Shown: positions 1 to 9,307, counted from the first letter of the stretch. The stretch is DNA of 22,500 nucleotides from Trachelipus rathkii (GCA_015478945.1 JABUQX010021029.1:1-22500); one strand, 5' to 3'. The notes: a model not told the origin generated them from the sequence alone. Translations and numbers: made by a program.

Positions 1-855
1 GGAAAATCCAACCTAGAGCTTCATGGAACCGGCGACGGACCTAAGTATGGCATGTCGTCAAATGTGGGTTCATCCTTGGCCAGGTGGGCGCACAGCGCGA
101 ACCCCCTCTCACAAAACCACGCCATTCATCTCTATTATGCACCTTCCTTCTCCGGCTCTACAAAGCTCTTTCTCTTTTCTCTTATGTGCATTCCTTTACT
201 GGAACAATCCACTTTTCTTCGGTTTCATTGTCGTCGATTCCCAGCGCACTCACGACTATACATCCGTTTTAACAACCGACTATGCATCCATTCCTTTCCA
301 CATGACCCAACCATCTTCAACGTACTTTCATTTAATTTCTCATTTTATCCTTTCTTTCAAAACTACACAACTTACATATCCAGTCAATTTCCTCATTTTA
401 ATGCAATTCTTCCCACACCTAGCACGCCCCTAGAATTGTCCATCTGAACACATTTACTTTAGATCTAATACCTCCTACTCACATCATAGTTCAGCTACTA
501 TACATTAACACAGGTACGGTAACAACACCCCTCATGTAAAACCTTAGCGTAGTCAAGAATTAGTCCCTTTACATCGCATCAGACGATTTAATTGCCTCAG
601 CCAACCTTCCTGCCATTCAGCGAGATTTTCGCTACTACATGCTCTGCAGTCATTCGTTCCATCTTTTCATCGTCAACATCATAGTCCGTAAATGATTTAA
701 AGCTCAGAGCATCTTGTTTCCAGCGGCTGCACCATCTAACAAAATTTCCACAACCTGCCCTGCACTCACAACCATCAACCTTTACTCTTATCAACGTTAC
801 TCCTGCAACACCTTCTTTACAGCACAACTCTGTTGTATTTTTACACCACATAGTA
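1..855 (-). mobile_element. LINE copy A: 3' half of a non-LTR retrotransposon, reverse orientation
   Basis: On the minus strand this stretch matches, block by block, the 3' parts of the copies at 1001-4665 and 15087-15925. Shared blocks include AATTAAATCG, a TTACATGAGG block, GGTTGGGTCATGTGGA, GAATGGCG, CGCCCACCTGG, and near position 40 a block like GGTCCGTCG followed by CATGAAGCTCTAG. The minus frame at 597-851 gives RT C-terminal text ending SLNGRKVG, equivalent to NGRKVAS in copy D. The frame is broken by indels and stops. The plus strand is correspondingly pyrimidine-rich. The 3' end lies outside the window on the left, and the right end abuts a (TA)n tract. Identity by homology to the other copies is clear; the LINE clade is not resolved. 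Confidence 0.75.
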
Positions 856-862
856 TTATATC

Positions 863-1000
863 AATATATATATATATATATATTATATATTAATAATATT
901 ATATATATATATGATATATATATATATAATATATAATATGATTGTATATAAAAAAAAAATTTATAGGGTAGTGAGATATATATAATACTATATAGAGAGT
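863..1000. repeat. (TA)n-rich microsatellite between inverted LINE copies
   Basis: Almost pure alternating TA with short interruptions that make it self-complementary, followed by an A-run and a further TATA-rich stretch. It sits exactly where LINE orientation flips from minus (left) to plus (right). Confidence 0.85.
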
Positions 1001-1087
1001 ATACAAGCATACTCGAACGATGAAATTACCTCTCGAGTGTTTTAATGTGTGTGTGTGAGCTTCACACACTCATGCCTCCCAGGCAAC

Positions 1088-1119
1088 ATATGTGAGAGCA
1101 CCGATTTTATCTCACATAT
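1088..1119. other. Perfect 10-bp stem-loop in the LINE copy B leader
   Basis: ATATGTGAGA (1088-1097) and TCTCACATAT (1110-1119) are exact reverse complements around a 12-nt loop. It lies about 300 bases upstream of the first recognisable coding text of LINE copy B, so it may be a 5'UTR structure of the element. Confidence 0.6.
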
Positions 1120-2437
1120 CATAGTACACATCGATTAGAGAGGTATCACACCCCCTTCAGATAACACTGTAGTCAGGGACATCACTACAGCTCATGGATC
1201 CCTGTGTGCGGCGGGGAGAAGAGATTTCCCACATCGTATGTCCTGCGTGTGGTAGAAGGGGTCGACTGAACGGGCGGTGGTAGTTGGGTTGGCTGCCCAC
1301 TACACTATCTCGTTGCTAGGAATGCCTGATGCTGGGCCTCGGAGATGGTGGTGGATCGCCGTAACGACCCTTCTACACTTCGGCGAAATTGTATGAGAGC
1401 GTATGGGTTACATGACATGTCAGAGGAATAAATGTTGAGGAGAAAGAGGAGAGAGGTGATGGATGTATTTTAGAAAGGGGGCAAATTTGATGTGCTCGCT
1501 GTGACTGAAAACAAAGATGAAAGGAAAAGGTGAAATTTAGTGGTGTGATGTGAATGAGAGAGAGAGAAGAGAATGAGAGAGGAGAGAAGGAGTTTGCAAT
1601 TTTGATGCCGTCGACCTGTGGTAGCAGAGCTATGGTAGACTTTGGGTGTGTGAGTCCTAGAATTCTAAATGGTGGGGTGAGATTTAAGTTTGAAAAGGTC
1701 AAGGTATGTGGGTTGTGACGTATGGTCATTCTGAGGGAAACGTTGAAGGAGTACGATTTTTTGGATTAGGATGTTGGAATGATGGTTTGGATGGGGAGGT
1801 AGGGAGTTTCAGATTGATTGTGTTGGGTAACTTAAATGGTTGGGATAGGTGATCAAAAAAGGGCTGGTATAACAGGGTGGTTTTGGGGTGGGGGAGAAAA
1901 TGAGAATGGTGAGGAAGGTGATGATTTCTGTGAAGAGAGAGGTATGGTGTGTAAGTATGACTGTTCTTTAAACAGCAGAGTATCAATAAGTAGTACTAGA
2001 GTTGTGTAGGTAGAGATGGTATCGAAGTGAGAAGAATATGATTGATTTTTGTGTTGGTGAAGAAGGAGATGTTGAAGTTAATGTTGGGATGTAATATCAG
2101 TGAGGGGTTTAGGAATGGATTATCGGATCATTATGCTTGTTTCTATGTAAAAATTAAGTTAGTGGGGGCTTGGATGGAAGGGAAGGTGATACGAAGGATA
2201 GAATTAAAGGTGAGAAGTTAAGTGAGCAAGCGGAGACAAGCTAAGTATGTAAGGCGCTTCGCTGTAAATCGGTTGAATGTGAACGGAAGTTGATACTGAA
2301 CAAATCTGGGGCCAAATGAAGGAAGCTGGTTGTTAGTAGTGCAAAGGAAAGTGTGTGGATGTGCTAAAGTAGGGAGAGAGAATGTTAACGGTGAATGAAG
2401 AGGTGATGAAAGCGTTAAAGGTAAAAAATGTGCGTGG

Positions 2438-2462
2438 TGAGAGAGAGAGAGAGAGAGAGAAG
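2438..2462. repeat. (GA)n microsatellite inside LINE copy B
   Basis: A run of about eleven GA units within the purine-rich coding strand of the decayed LINE. A shorter GA run occurs at 2608-2623. It was probably expanded from purine-rich codons after the element died. Confidence 0.8.
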
Positions 2463-4664
2463 AGAGATGTTGGAATTATATAAGGAGGAAAAAAGAATGA
2501 CCTAAAAGGTGTGTACGTAGGAGAAAACAAGAGGTTAATGAACAGTTTGGAAGAGGATGAATGAGGACATACAAGGAAGTATAGGAAGCTCTTCTGGCAG
2601 GAAGCGCGAGAGAGAGAGAGAGAAAGGGGAATCTGCTTAGAATAATGAATAGTGGTGGTGCTTTCATCTGATGAAATGGATGTGACGGGTGTAGAGTGTG
2701 GAAAGGAACACTTCGAAAATCTGCACAATATTTAACAGTAATGATGAGGTAAGTGCGTTTTTGTTTAGTGAAAGTGTGTGGTTTTGATGGTGCAAGAAGG
2801 AATAGGTATTTTGTGGGATGAGGTTTATTAGTAAGGAGGAGGTTGTATAAGGGTAAGGGTGAGAAGTTGAAGATGGTAAATCTGTAGGTATATGATGAAT
2901 TACTAGTGATATGATCAAGAGCGGAGGCGAGATGGTGATTTGATTTGGATTTGAAAGTTGTGTATAAAGGCGTTTTTATGAGGTATTAGTTCATAGGGAT
3001 GGAGAGAGCGTAATTAGTACCTTGCTCATAAGGTAAGGGAGAAATGGGAACTGTAGAATTTAATAAGGGAATAAGTTTATTCGAGTGTTGTAGGGAGGTA
3101 TATGCTGGTTTTGGTCGAAGAGTGCGTCGAGTGACTGAGGGACTGATTTGGTGAATGAACAGTGCCGTTTAGGAATGTGTGGGCCAAACCTTATACATTG
3201 AAACAAATGATTTGAAAATGAGGGAGAATAGAAGAATTAATTATATTTAGGTTTTAAATGATTTACAACCAGGGCGTTTGATTATGATTAATAGGGACGG
3301 CCTTATGGCAGTATTAGTGCATATAATGTGTTTGGTGGTAGGTCTCTTGATTGTTGAATCAAAAGTTATGTATGACGATAGTTGATAGTCGTTGTAGATA
3401 ATATGGGTGTCTGGTGATGGTTTGGATTAATGCGGAGTGAGACAGGGTTGTGTTATGTCTCGTTGGTTATTCAATATTGTGTAGTTGTGGAATGGTTTAT
3501 GAAAGAATTCGATGGTGGGGATGGTATTGTAAATGGTGTTTATGATGATGTGATGATGTGAGAGGATTGTATGGTGCTCTCTATCCCTATGTAAATGCGA
3601 TGATTTGGTTCTGTGTGGCGAGTCTGAAAAGAGTTGAGAGGATTGTTGGAGAGATTTGGCAGGGTAAGTAAAAATAGGATGGGTTTGAAAGTAAGTAGAT
3701 AAGAGTAGGTTATGTGTTGTGAGTGAGGAACTAGTCTCTCAGTGGTGAAGTTTATGTTAGAATTGATGACAGCTGGAGCAAGTGTCTGAGTTTATATATA
3801 TAGGGTATTGTGTTGGACGAGTAAGGGAAGTGATTGTATTGCCAGAGTGGTAGTAGGAAGTTGGTATTGGTCATGGATAGGTGGCTGGTCTGCAATTAAA
3901 TCGTTGGTGAACTAAGTCTGGAGTGCCTTGAGTTGCTGCACTAGAGTCTTTTACATGAGGGTATGTTGTTACCCTGGTGTTATTGTATGGTCGTGAGACT
4001 ATCGGGTCTTTTGAATCAAGATAGTAAGATCTTATCAAGTTCAAATGTTGTTCTAGATGGACTAAACTCTTAATGGCATGCTAAGGTGTGAAAAGATTAA
4101 TAAAGTGGAGGAATGAATCGTATTAGCAGGTTGTGTGGTGTGGAAGATAAGGGGTAAAATGAGAGAATAAATGAAAGTATTGTGAGATGGTTTGGTCATG
4201 TGGATGATAGGATGAATGAAAGTCGGTTGTTAAGCAGAAGTTATAGTGGAGAGTGTGTTGGGAACCGACCGGCCTGGAGATCGAAGAGAAGTGTGATTTG
4301 GAGTCGGTGAATCGAAGTTGAAGGAGAGAAATGTTGGAGTTTAGGCAGTGCGAGAATAAAGGTGCATTGATTAGGAGAGAATGGCGGGGTTTTTGTATGG
4401 GGGCATTGGTTGTGGGCCACCTGGGCCAGGGAATGAACCTTACATTGACGATTTACCTCATAGTGAGGGTCCGTCTCGGTCCTATGATGCTCTAGGGCGA
4501 ATTTTTTTAATGTGACGAGCTCTCTACTAATTTTGTCTCCTAAAGGGGGTCGTAAGTCTGGGCTTTCTTTTCGACTTTTGGTCTATGTCTCCTACGCTTT
4601 TCTTCCCGATGCTTGTACATGCACCTACGTGCCCAATCTTGGGGCACAGACGAAAGTGAAAATA

Positions 4665-4835
4665 GGATATATATATATCTATTATTATTTATATATATTA
4701 TATATAAATACATCTATATAATCATAGTACATAATATTAGCTTTATATATATATTATTATATATATTATACTATATATATATATATATTATATATTATAT
4801 ATATCTATAGTTTTATATATATATATTATTAAATA
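4665..4835. repeat. (TA)n-rich microsatellite after LINE copy B
   Basis: TA-rich tract with scattered interruptions, starting directly after the shared LINE 3' end. It separates copy B from fragment C. Confidence 0.85.
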
Positions 4836-5370
4836 ACTTAGAGGGGTTTGAAAGTATACGTAGATAAGAGTAAGGTTATGGTTGTAAGCGAGGACAGTCC
4901 TTGGTGTGAAGTGTGAAGTTTTGGTTAGATTCTAAGTAGGGGGAAGCTTTTATCAACTTTAGTTTATAATTATTTTAGTAGTTCATTCTAAAATGACGTT
5001 ATTATTTTACATTTAGTAGAAAGTTGTGAATGGCAGGAAGGTGGCTGTTGCAATTAAATCGTTGGTGAATTAAAGGAAGGAACGTAAGTCTTTGAGTGCG
5101 CTAAAGGTCTTACATGATGAGTATATGTTGTTATCTGTGTTTATTGTATAGTAGTGGACTTATGGTCTGGAAAAAATTAAAAGAAAAAAGTAAAAAAAAA
5201 AAGGGATAAAATAATTCTAAAGTTCACTATGTGTTCAGATCGGACTAAATTCTTAGGTGAGTGGCTAGGTGTGCAGAAAGAAATTGATAAATGGAGTGAA
5301 TGAACGTATTTAGATGAGTTGTGTGATGTTGAAGTAACGTGGTAAACGAGAGAATAAAGTGAAAGTATGT
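4836..5370 (+). mobile_element. LINE copy C: internal fragment of the same family
   Basis: Begins with GGGGTTTGAAAGTA.. and AGATAAGAGTA, matching copy B at about 3685-3715 (RT text GLKV..DKS). It continues through GTGAATGGCAGGAAGGTGGC and AATTAAATCGTTGGTGAAT, shared with copy D at 15091-15135. About 80 bases at 4940-5020 have no counterpart in B or D, and 5165-5220 is A-rich. The fragment stops abruptly near 5368 in a (TA)n tract, before the GGTTTGGTCATGTGG block found in B and D. It lacks both element ends. Confidence 0.75.
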
Positions 5371-5392
5371 GTATATATAAATATATATAATA

Positions 5393-5455
<63 letters not shown>

Positions 5456-5520
5456 ATATGATTTATATTTATTATGTATACATATATATATATTAATATA
5501 TATATATATAATATATATTC
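5371..5520. repeat. (TA)n microsatellite after LINE copy C
   Basis: TA-rich tract with one pure run of about 50 bases near 5401-5452. With 4665-4835 it means that fragment C is bounded by the same SSR type on both sides. Confidence 0.85.
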
Positions 5521-6038
5521 CAACTGGTTAGTGAATTAGCAATGTCCACGATTATACAGGTTTAAGAGCTAAATCCGCTGTATTATGTATGATAAATTCT
5601 AATCATTTTGTATTGCATTTAACATTTTCCAAAACCTCTGAAATATATATTGCAAAGCGATTGTTTAGCGTGCAAAATAGTCAAAAATGGTTGCAGTTCC
5701 TTGGTAAAATCTCTTATCAAGTTATTCAACTATGAGAAGAAGAGCATTGAAAGCTTATCCATTTATGCATATTATTTTATTCATTGTCGTTTCGAGATAT
5801 TAAAGTTTTATATGACACTATTAAAATTTCATCATTTTGTGCATAAAAGTTTAAAGATAGAATCATTATGGCAATTTTAGTAATATATTTTTTTATCTAT
5901 TAATTATGGCCTAGTGGTTAGAGCATCCGGTTATTGTTAACTCTGCGACGCGGAGTCCAATGTTAACAAGAATATTTAATTCTAAAGTACTGAACCACGT
6001 GCGTAGTTTCACTCAATATTACTCCCATGACATTTCAG
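5521..6038 (+). other. End of a BRD4 intron, mostly unique AT-rich DNA
   Basis: No coding exon is recognisable here. The open frame at 5650-5880 has no familiar motif and no flanking splice logic. The stretch contains one tRNA-like segment at 5907-5969 and ends in a good acceptor, CATTTCAG at 6031-6038, which opens the first BRD4 exon in the window. Confidence 0.55.
5907..5969 (+). repeat. tRNA-derived SINE fragment or tRNA pseudogene
   Basis: TGGCCTAGTGGTTAGAGC at 5907-5924 is a textbook RNA polymerase III A-box as found in tRNA genes and tRNA-derived SINEs. The expected B-box (GTTCGAATCC type) is decayed; GGAGTCCAATG at 5952-5962 could be its remnant. TTGTTAAC (5934-5941) pairs with GTTAACAA (5962-5969), enclosing a second small stem, CTCTGC/GCGGAG. 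A working tRNA is unlikely because no complete cloverleaf closes. Confidence 0.5.
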
Positions 6039-6214
6039 AAGCAACAAATGATAGAGCAACAAGAGCTACGTCGCCAACAGAAAGAAGCAGTGGAGAAAGA
6101 AAGGGCGAGAGCTGAGCAAGATAGAGAAAGAGCGCGAAGGGAAGAAGAGCTTCTTGAAAAGGCCATGGAGCAGATAAAAGAAAAAGAAGGAAGGCTTAAT
6201 CAAGAAAGTCAAAG
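6039..6214 (+). CDS. BRD4: BRD4 exon (charged coiled-coil segment)
   Basis: Acceptor CATTTCAG precedes AAG CAA CAA. The exon has 58 codons plus two bases (AG), and the donor is GTAAAG. Without splicing the frame stops at once (AGG TAA), which supports this boundary. About two thirds of the residues are E, R, K or Q. Confidence 0.88.
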
Positions 6215-6257
6215 GTAAAGAGCGTTGTATAGTTTAGTTATAAGGCTCGATGAATAG

Positions 6258-6290
<33 letters not shown>

Positions 6291-7640
6291 TATATATAAT
6301 ATTATATATATATATATAATATATATTATATATATAATATATATAATAAAATATAATATATTTTAAATATATATTATATATAATATATATATATATATAT
6401 TATAATATACTATACTGTATATATTTATTATTTTATTTTGATAACATTCACCCAAAGTATTTCACCCTGCTGGGATTCAAACTGGACCCTAGCAGATGTA
6501 CGTGCAAGTGTTTGACCACCAGACCACGATGAACTTGCACGTACATCTGATAGGGTCCATGTTCAAATCCCAGCGGGTGAATACCTTTAGGGGTGTTTTT
6601 ATCATTTATTTTACTTATTTATTGCGTTTATTGCAATTTATTTTCGTATATATATATATATCTTACTTATATATTATATATATCTATCATTTATATAAAA
6701 TATAAATACTATATATAATATATATATAATATATATTAATATATATATACTACTTATATATATATTATAGTATATATATTATATATCATATATAATATAA
6801 AATTAACTTTAGTAATTAATTGTTTTATTGTTGTTACTCTTTCATTAGGAGGGAAATCGTTAAAAACCCAAGTTTAGGTAGCAAAATTGGTGCTCCATCA
6901 TCTGCTTCTTCTTCACCACAAATAGGAGGATCTCAGTCCATGACTCCGACACCTTTGCAGTCCCCACACATCCCGACCCCGTCCCCATCCGTTGATCCTA
7001 CCAAATTGAGTGATAGAGATAGGCAGAAATTGAGGGAGCAAGAAAGGAGAAGGAGAGAAGCGGTAAAATCAGTTTTTTTTTGTTTTTGTTTTTTTTTTAA
7101 CTTATAGTAATAGATACACTTCAGCAATGCATCACATTTTATTTCATATTTCTCAAAAACGGATTGGCCAATTTAATTACAACAATTAGTTCATTTTCAA
7201 GCCTTATATCTTGTAGTTATCCGTATTTAAAACTTAAATCATTAGATTTATTCATTTAACACACTAGTCGCATGCAAGTACCAAAACTCGAGTTCCAATG
7301 TCTTATATTTCTCCAACTGTAAATACAGTCATTGCAATTTTTAACACAGTGATGTTTATTTTATGCAAGCCTTTTGTAGTTTTTATTAAAAAAGCTTTAT
7401 ATTATTACTCGTTTGTGGAATAGCAACATGAGAAATTAAAAAATATTTCATAAATTTTCAATTTAACAGCAAAATTTACAAGTTTCTCAAATCGTTGTTC
7501 ATTTAAATATTCCTAAATATTAAGTTTTAGGTAGGTTCATTTATAACTTATTTTTTTATATCTTTCAGATGGCGGGTAAAATTGATATGAACCATCAAAG
7601 TGACCTAATGGCTGAGTTTGAAGAACAATGTGGGAAATAA
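6039..7640 (+). CDS. BRD4: BET-family bromodomain protein (BRD4 / fs(1)h type), last three coding exons
   Basis: The joined exons 6039-6214, 6849-7062 and 7569-7640 encode the last 153 residues. First comes a highly charged Q/E/R/K helix, likely coiled coil (KQQMIEQQELRRQQ onward). A Ser/Pro-rich linker follows (SQSMTPTPLQSPHIPTPSPS). The protein ends with REQERRRREAMAGKIDMN and QSDLMAEFEEQCGK. The REQERRRREAMA..IDMN.QSDL...FEE pattern is the C-terminal motif of long BET proteins. By family knowledge it binds P-TEFb (cyclin T/CDK9) and so links acetyl-histone reading to RNA polymerase II elongation in the nucleus. Bromodomains and the ET domain are outside the window on the left. Splice sites are GTAAAG/TTCATTAG and GTAAAA/CTTTCAG, with phases fitting exactly. 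The closing residues (EEQCGK) differ from the vertebrate ending as I remember it. Convergent with RTCB. Confidence 0.9.
6251..6428. repeat. (TA)n-rich tract in a BRD4 intron
   Basis: Alternating TA with AATAT interruptions, starting about 37 bases after the donor of the 6039-6214 exon and running up to the tRNA-like foldback. Confidence 0.85.
6457..6584. repeat. tRNA-like inverted repeat (foldback SINE)
   Basis: The left arm 6457-6509 and right arm 6533-6584 are near-exact reverse complements over about 52 bases, with a 23-nt spacer. Both arms carry a B-box-like sequence: GTTCAAATCCC at 6561-6571 on the plus strand, and TTTGAATCCC on the minus strand in the left arm. The spacer on the minus strand reads GTGGTCTGGTGGTCAAAC, resembling a tRNA A-box. 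So the minus strand has an A-box to B-box order like a tRNA or SINE head, while the other arm has only the 3' half. It lies within the 634-base BRD4 intron, between two (TA)n tracts. Confidence 0.7.
6645..6800. repeat. (TA)n-rich tract before a BRD4 exon
   Basis: Degenerate TA-rich sequence ending about 50 bases before the acceptor of the 6849-7062 exon. It leaves a short T-rich tract for splicing. Confidence 0.8.
6849..7062 (+). CDS. BRD4: BRD4 exon (Ser/Pro linker and start of the C-terminal motif)
   Basis: Acceptor TTCATTAG; the first G completes the Arg codon split by the previous intron. Seventy-one codons follow, from REIVKNP to RRRREA, then donor GTAAAA. Read-through would add about fifteen phenylalanine-rich residues and a stop, replacing the C-terminal motif. 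Confidence 0.9.
7063..7568 (+). other. BRD4 last intron, no other feature
   Basis: A 506-base AT-rich intron starting GTAAAATC followed by a long T-rich run (7072-7098), ending TATCTTTCAG. I see no repeats, genes or structured elements. Confidence 0.7.
7569..7640 (+). CDS. BRD4: BRD4 last coding exon (C-terminal motif and stop)
   Basis: Acceptor CTTTCAG, then 23 codons MAGKIDMNHQSDLMAEFEE.. and TAA at 7638-7640. Joined to the previous exon it restores the conserved EAMA.KIDMN junction in phase 0. Confidence 0.92.
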   Translation: MAGKIDMNHQSDLMAEFEEQCGK

Positions 7641-8210
7641 TAATAATAAAAATATATATATATATATATATAAAGGAAAATTTGATTTATAGGTGTATTT
7701 CTATTTAAAAGGCATGTATAATATATTATAAAGTTACTGTTTGTGGGTGCAGTGACGCATTACTTCCATTGCGATTATATTGGAAAACTTATTCTGAGGG
7801 TCGAGTACATTTTTCATACTCAACTGTACTTAATTATAATAAAATGTTCCTCTGTGTAATATTAATGTTCATACGTACCAGAGTCTGCTATTGGTACTAC
7901 CGCTATAACTACTACTATTAGATAGTAAATGTTAAAAGTCATACAAAAAAAGGGTATATTATATTTTTAGAGCTGTAAATGTTGACGCGTGTCACACATT
8001 CGCTGATAATATAAGGAATGTTAAAAGAATGTATTCCATTATCCTATAGACTTTGTTTATAAAGTTTTCAAATGTAAGAAATTGTAAATAGGACTTTATT
8101 TTCTTTTATAACTTCGTTTAAATAATGAAGTTTTTATCTTTATTACATATAAAGTTTAGGCTGTGAATTTCTCTATTATGTTATTTATTAAGAATAATAA
8201 TAATTAAAAT
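7641..8210 (+). other. BRD4: BRD4 3' flank / probable 3'UTR
   Basis: Non-coding sequence after the stop codon. It contains a short (TA)n run at 7651-7672, an AATAAA at 7838-7843, and a TGTAAATA (8083-8090) of the kind bound by Pumilio proteins. The true transcript end cannot be read from the sequence alone. Confidence 0.45.
7838..7843 (+). terminator. Candidate BRD4 poly(A) signal
   Basis: AATAAA about 200 bases after the stop, followed closely by the U/GU-rich TGTTCCTCTGTGT. In such AT-rich DNA chance AATAAA hexamers are common, so this is only a candidate. Confidence 0.35.
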
Positions 8211-8228
8211 GGGAGGGAGGGAAGGGGG
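8211..8228 (+). promoter_or_regulatory. G-quadruplex-type motif downstream of BRD4
   Basis: GGGAGGGAGGGAAGGGGG has four G-runs of three or more with loops of one or two bases, the canonical quadruplex pattern. It is on the BRD4 sense strand 571 bases after the stop, in otherwise AT-rich sequence. It may act in the 3'UTR or in polymerase pausing; the function is inference. Confidence 0.6.
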
Positions 8229-8350
8229 CTAGTCAAACTAAGTCTTTTTAAAAAGAAAAACAAAAAAAGTTTATATGGTTGCGATATTGATTATGGTAAT
8301 GGTAATTTTTAATATACTAATATCTTAGCCAAAGGGAAGGAGGATACAGC

Positions 8351-8418
8351 GTTGTTGTTATAATAATAATAATTATTATTATCATTATTATTGTTATTAT
8401 TATTATTATTATTATTAT
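8351..8418. repeat. Inverted (AAT)n/(ATT)n microsatellite
   Basis: TAATAATAATAAT followed by interrupted ATT units up to 8418. The two halves are complementary and can fold back. Confidence 0.8.
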
Positions 8419-8599
8419 GCTAGTAACTTTGTATATTGTAATATATGATCAAATACATAAGTTAATGTATCATTCATATAGATTTAAAATAGACTTAAAA
8501 AGTGTCATTATTTGCTTGCTTGGAAGCAAATTTTTATTTTTGTATCTTCATCGTTGAAGAAGTTTAACTTAGAGCATTCCAGAATTCTTCAAAATAAAT

Positions 8600-8654
8600 T
8601 TAATAATAATAGTAATAATAATAATAATTAATAATAATAATTAATAATAATAAA
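8600..8654. repeat. (AAT)n microsatellite
   Basis: Imperfect AAT array with G and T interruptions. Confidence 0.8.
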
Positions 8655-8756
8655 GGTGCTTTTGAATTACGTTAAAAAAAATGATTCTCACGATTAATTT
8701 AATTTTTTCACGAAAAATTTATATTTTAAGATTACATTTTTTCTTTTTCAATTAAT

Positions 8757-8765
8757 TACTAATAT

Positions 8766-8797
<32 letters not shown>

Positions 8798-8813
8798 ATA
8801 CTAATATTAAAGT
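8757..8813. repeat. Palindromic AAT/ATT array
   Basis: ATTAATAATAATAATA runs straight into TTATTATTATTATTATTAAT, giving arms of about 15 complementary bases centred near 8780, with CTAATATTAA-type sequence on both outer flanks. Confidence 0.75.
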
Positions 8814-8880
8814 CATGTATATACGAAAAAAGGTTGTGAGATAAAGAAAACTAAGGTATTTCTGTAAATTTGTATTTAAA

Positions 8881-8918
8881 TATATTGTATATATATATTA
8901 TATATATATATGTATATA
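8881..8918. repeat. Short (TA)n microsatellite
   Basis: TA-rich run with G interruptions, followed at 8938-8963 by an A-rich tract with G interruptions. Confidence 0.75.
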
Positions 8919-9235
8919 CTTATTGTATATTGACCATAAAAAAAAAAGAAAGAAAAAAAAAAAGTTTAATCCACTAAAAAATAATAATAATGAAAGTTGA
9001 TTTAGCTGTTTAACAATGCAGTACACTGATAATTATTAGTTCTTTAGTTAGCTGACATTATTGATTGGAGTCTTTTTCACTTTTTATTTATTATTATTAT
9101 AGGATTTGGTTTTCATTACATTAATGAATCTTACTTTGTAATAATTAATTAATTATTAATTTTTAAATACATATTTTCCAATTATTGCCTTGTCAATCTG
9201 TTATTTTTATTAATGGATTTTCTTTAGTTACTGTA

Positions 9236-9239
<4 letters not shown>

Positions 9240-9294
<55 letters not shown>

Positions 9295-9307
9295 TATACT
9301 ATATATA

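Larger units (their letters stand above)
1001..4665 (+). mobile_element. LINE copy B: near full-length non-LTR retrotransposon, decayed
   Basis: The remnant of a single large ORF with endonuclease then reverse transcriptase can be read across frameshifts. At about 1420-2170 there are endonuclease-type words: RKGANLMCSL-type text, VVDFGC, a region around 1825 reading like GNLNGW (a GDLNGW equivalent), DFCEERGM, and IDFCVGEEGDVEVNVG-type text. RT words follow: GVRQGCVM near 3437 (motif B, GVRQGC..SPWLFN in related elements), ADDLVLCGESE near 3592 (the catalytic YADD motif, preceded by an altered residue), and a C-terminal block CVGNRPAW near 4255. The upstream 1020-1370 looks like a 5'UTR, with hairpins and a G-rich segment. 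The 3'UTR ends near CTTGGGGCA at 4637-4645, then passes into (TA)n. No frame is intact, so it is inactive. I infer a family common in decapods; the clade is unassigned. Confidence 0.78.

Noticed and set aside
23..447. Plus-strand open frames rich in Ser, Pro and Phe
   Set aside because: They are antisense shadows of the minus-strand LINE copy A, whose pyrimidine-rich complement stays open by composition.
1373..2918. Several minus-strand open frames (Ser, Leu, Pro, His rich)
   Set aside because: Antisense of the purine-rich coding strand of LINE copy B; no family motifs and no splice logic.
4512..4810. Open frames encoding Tyr/Ile repeats
   Set aside because: Translation of the LINE 3'UTR and of the (TA)n microsatellite.
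5245..5523. Minus-strand frame of alternating Tyr and Ile
   Set aside because: Product of the (TA)n array.
5650..5880. 76-codon plus-strand frame upstream of BRD4
   Set aside because: No motif, TTG-type start and no splice sites joining it to BRD4; ordinary intron sequence.
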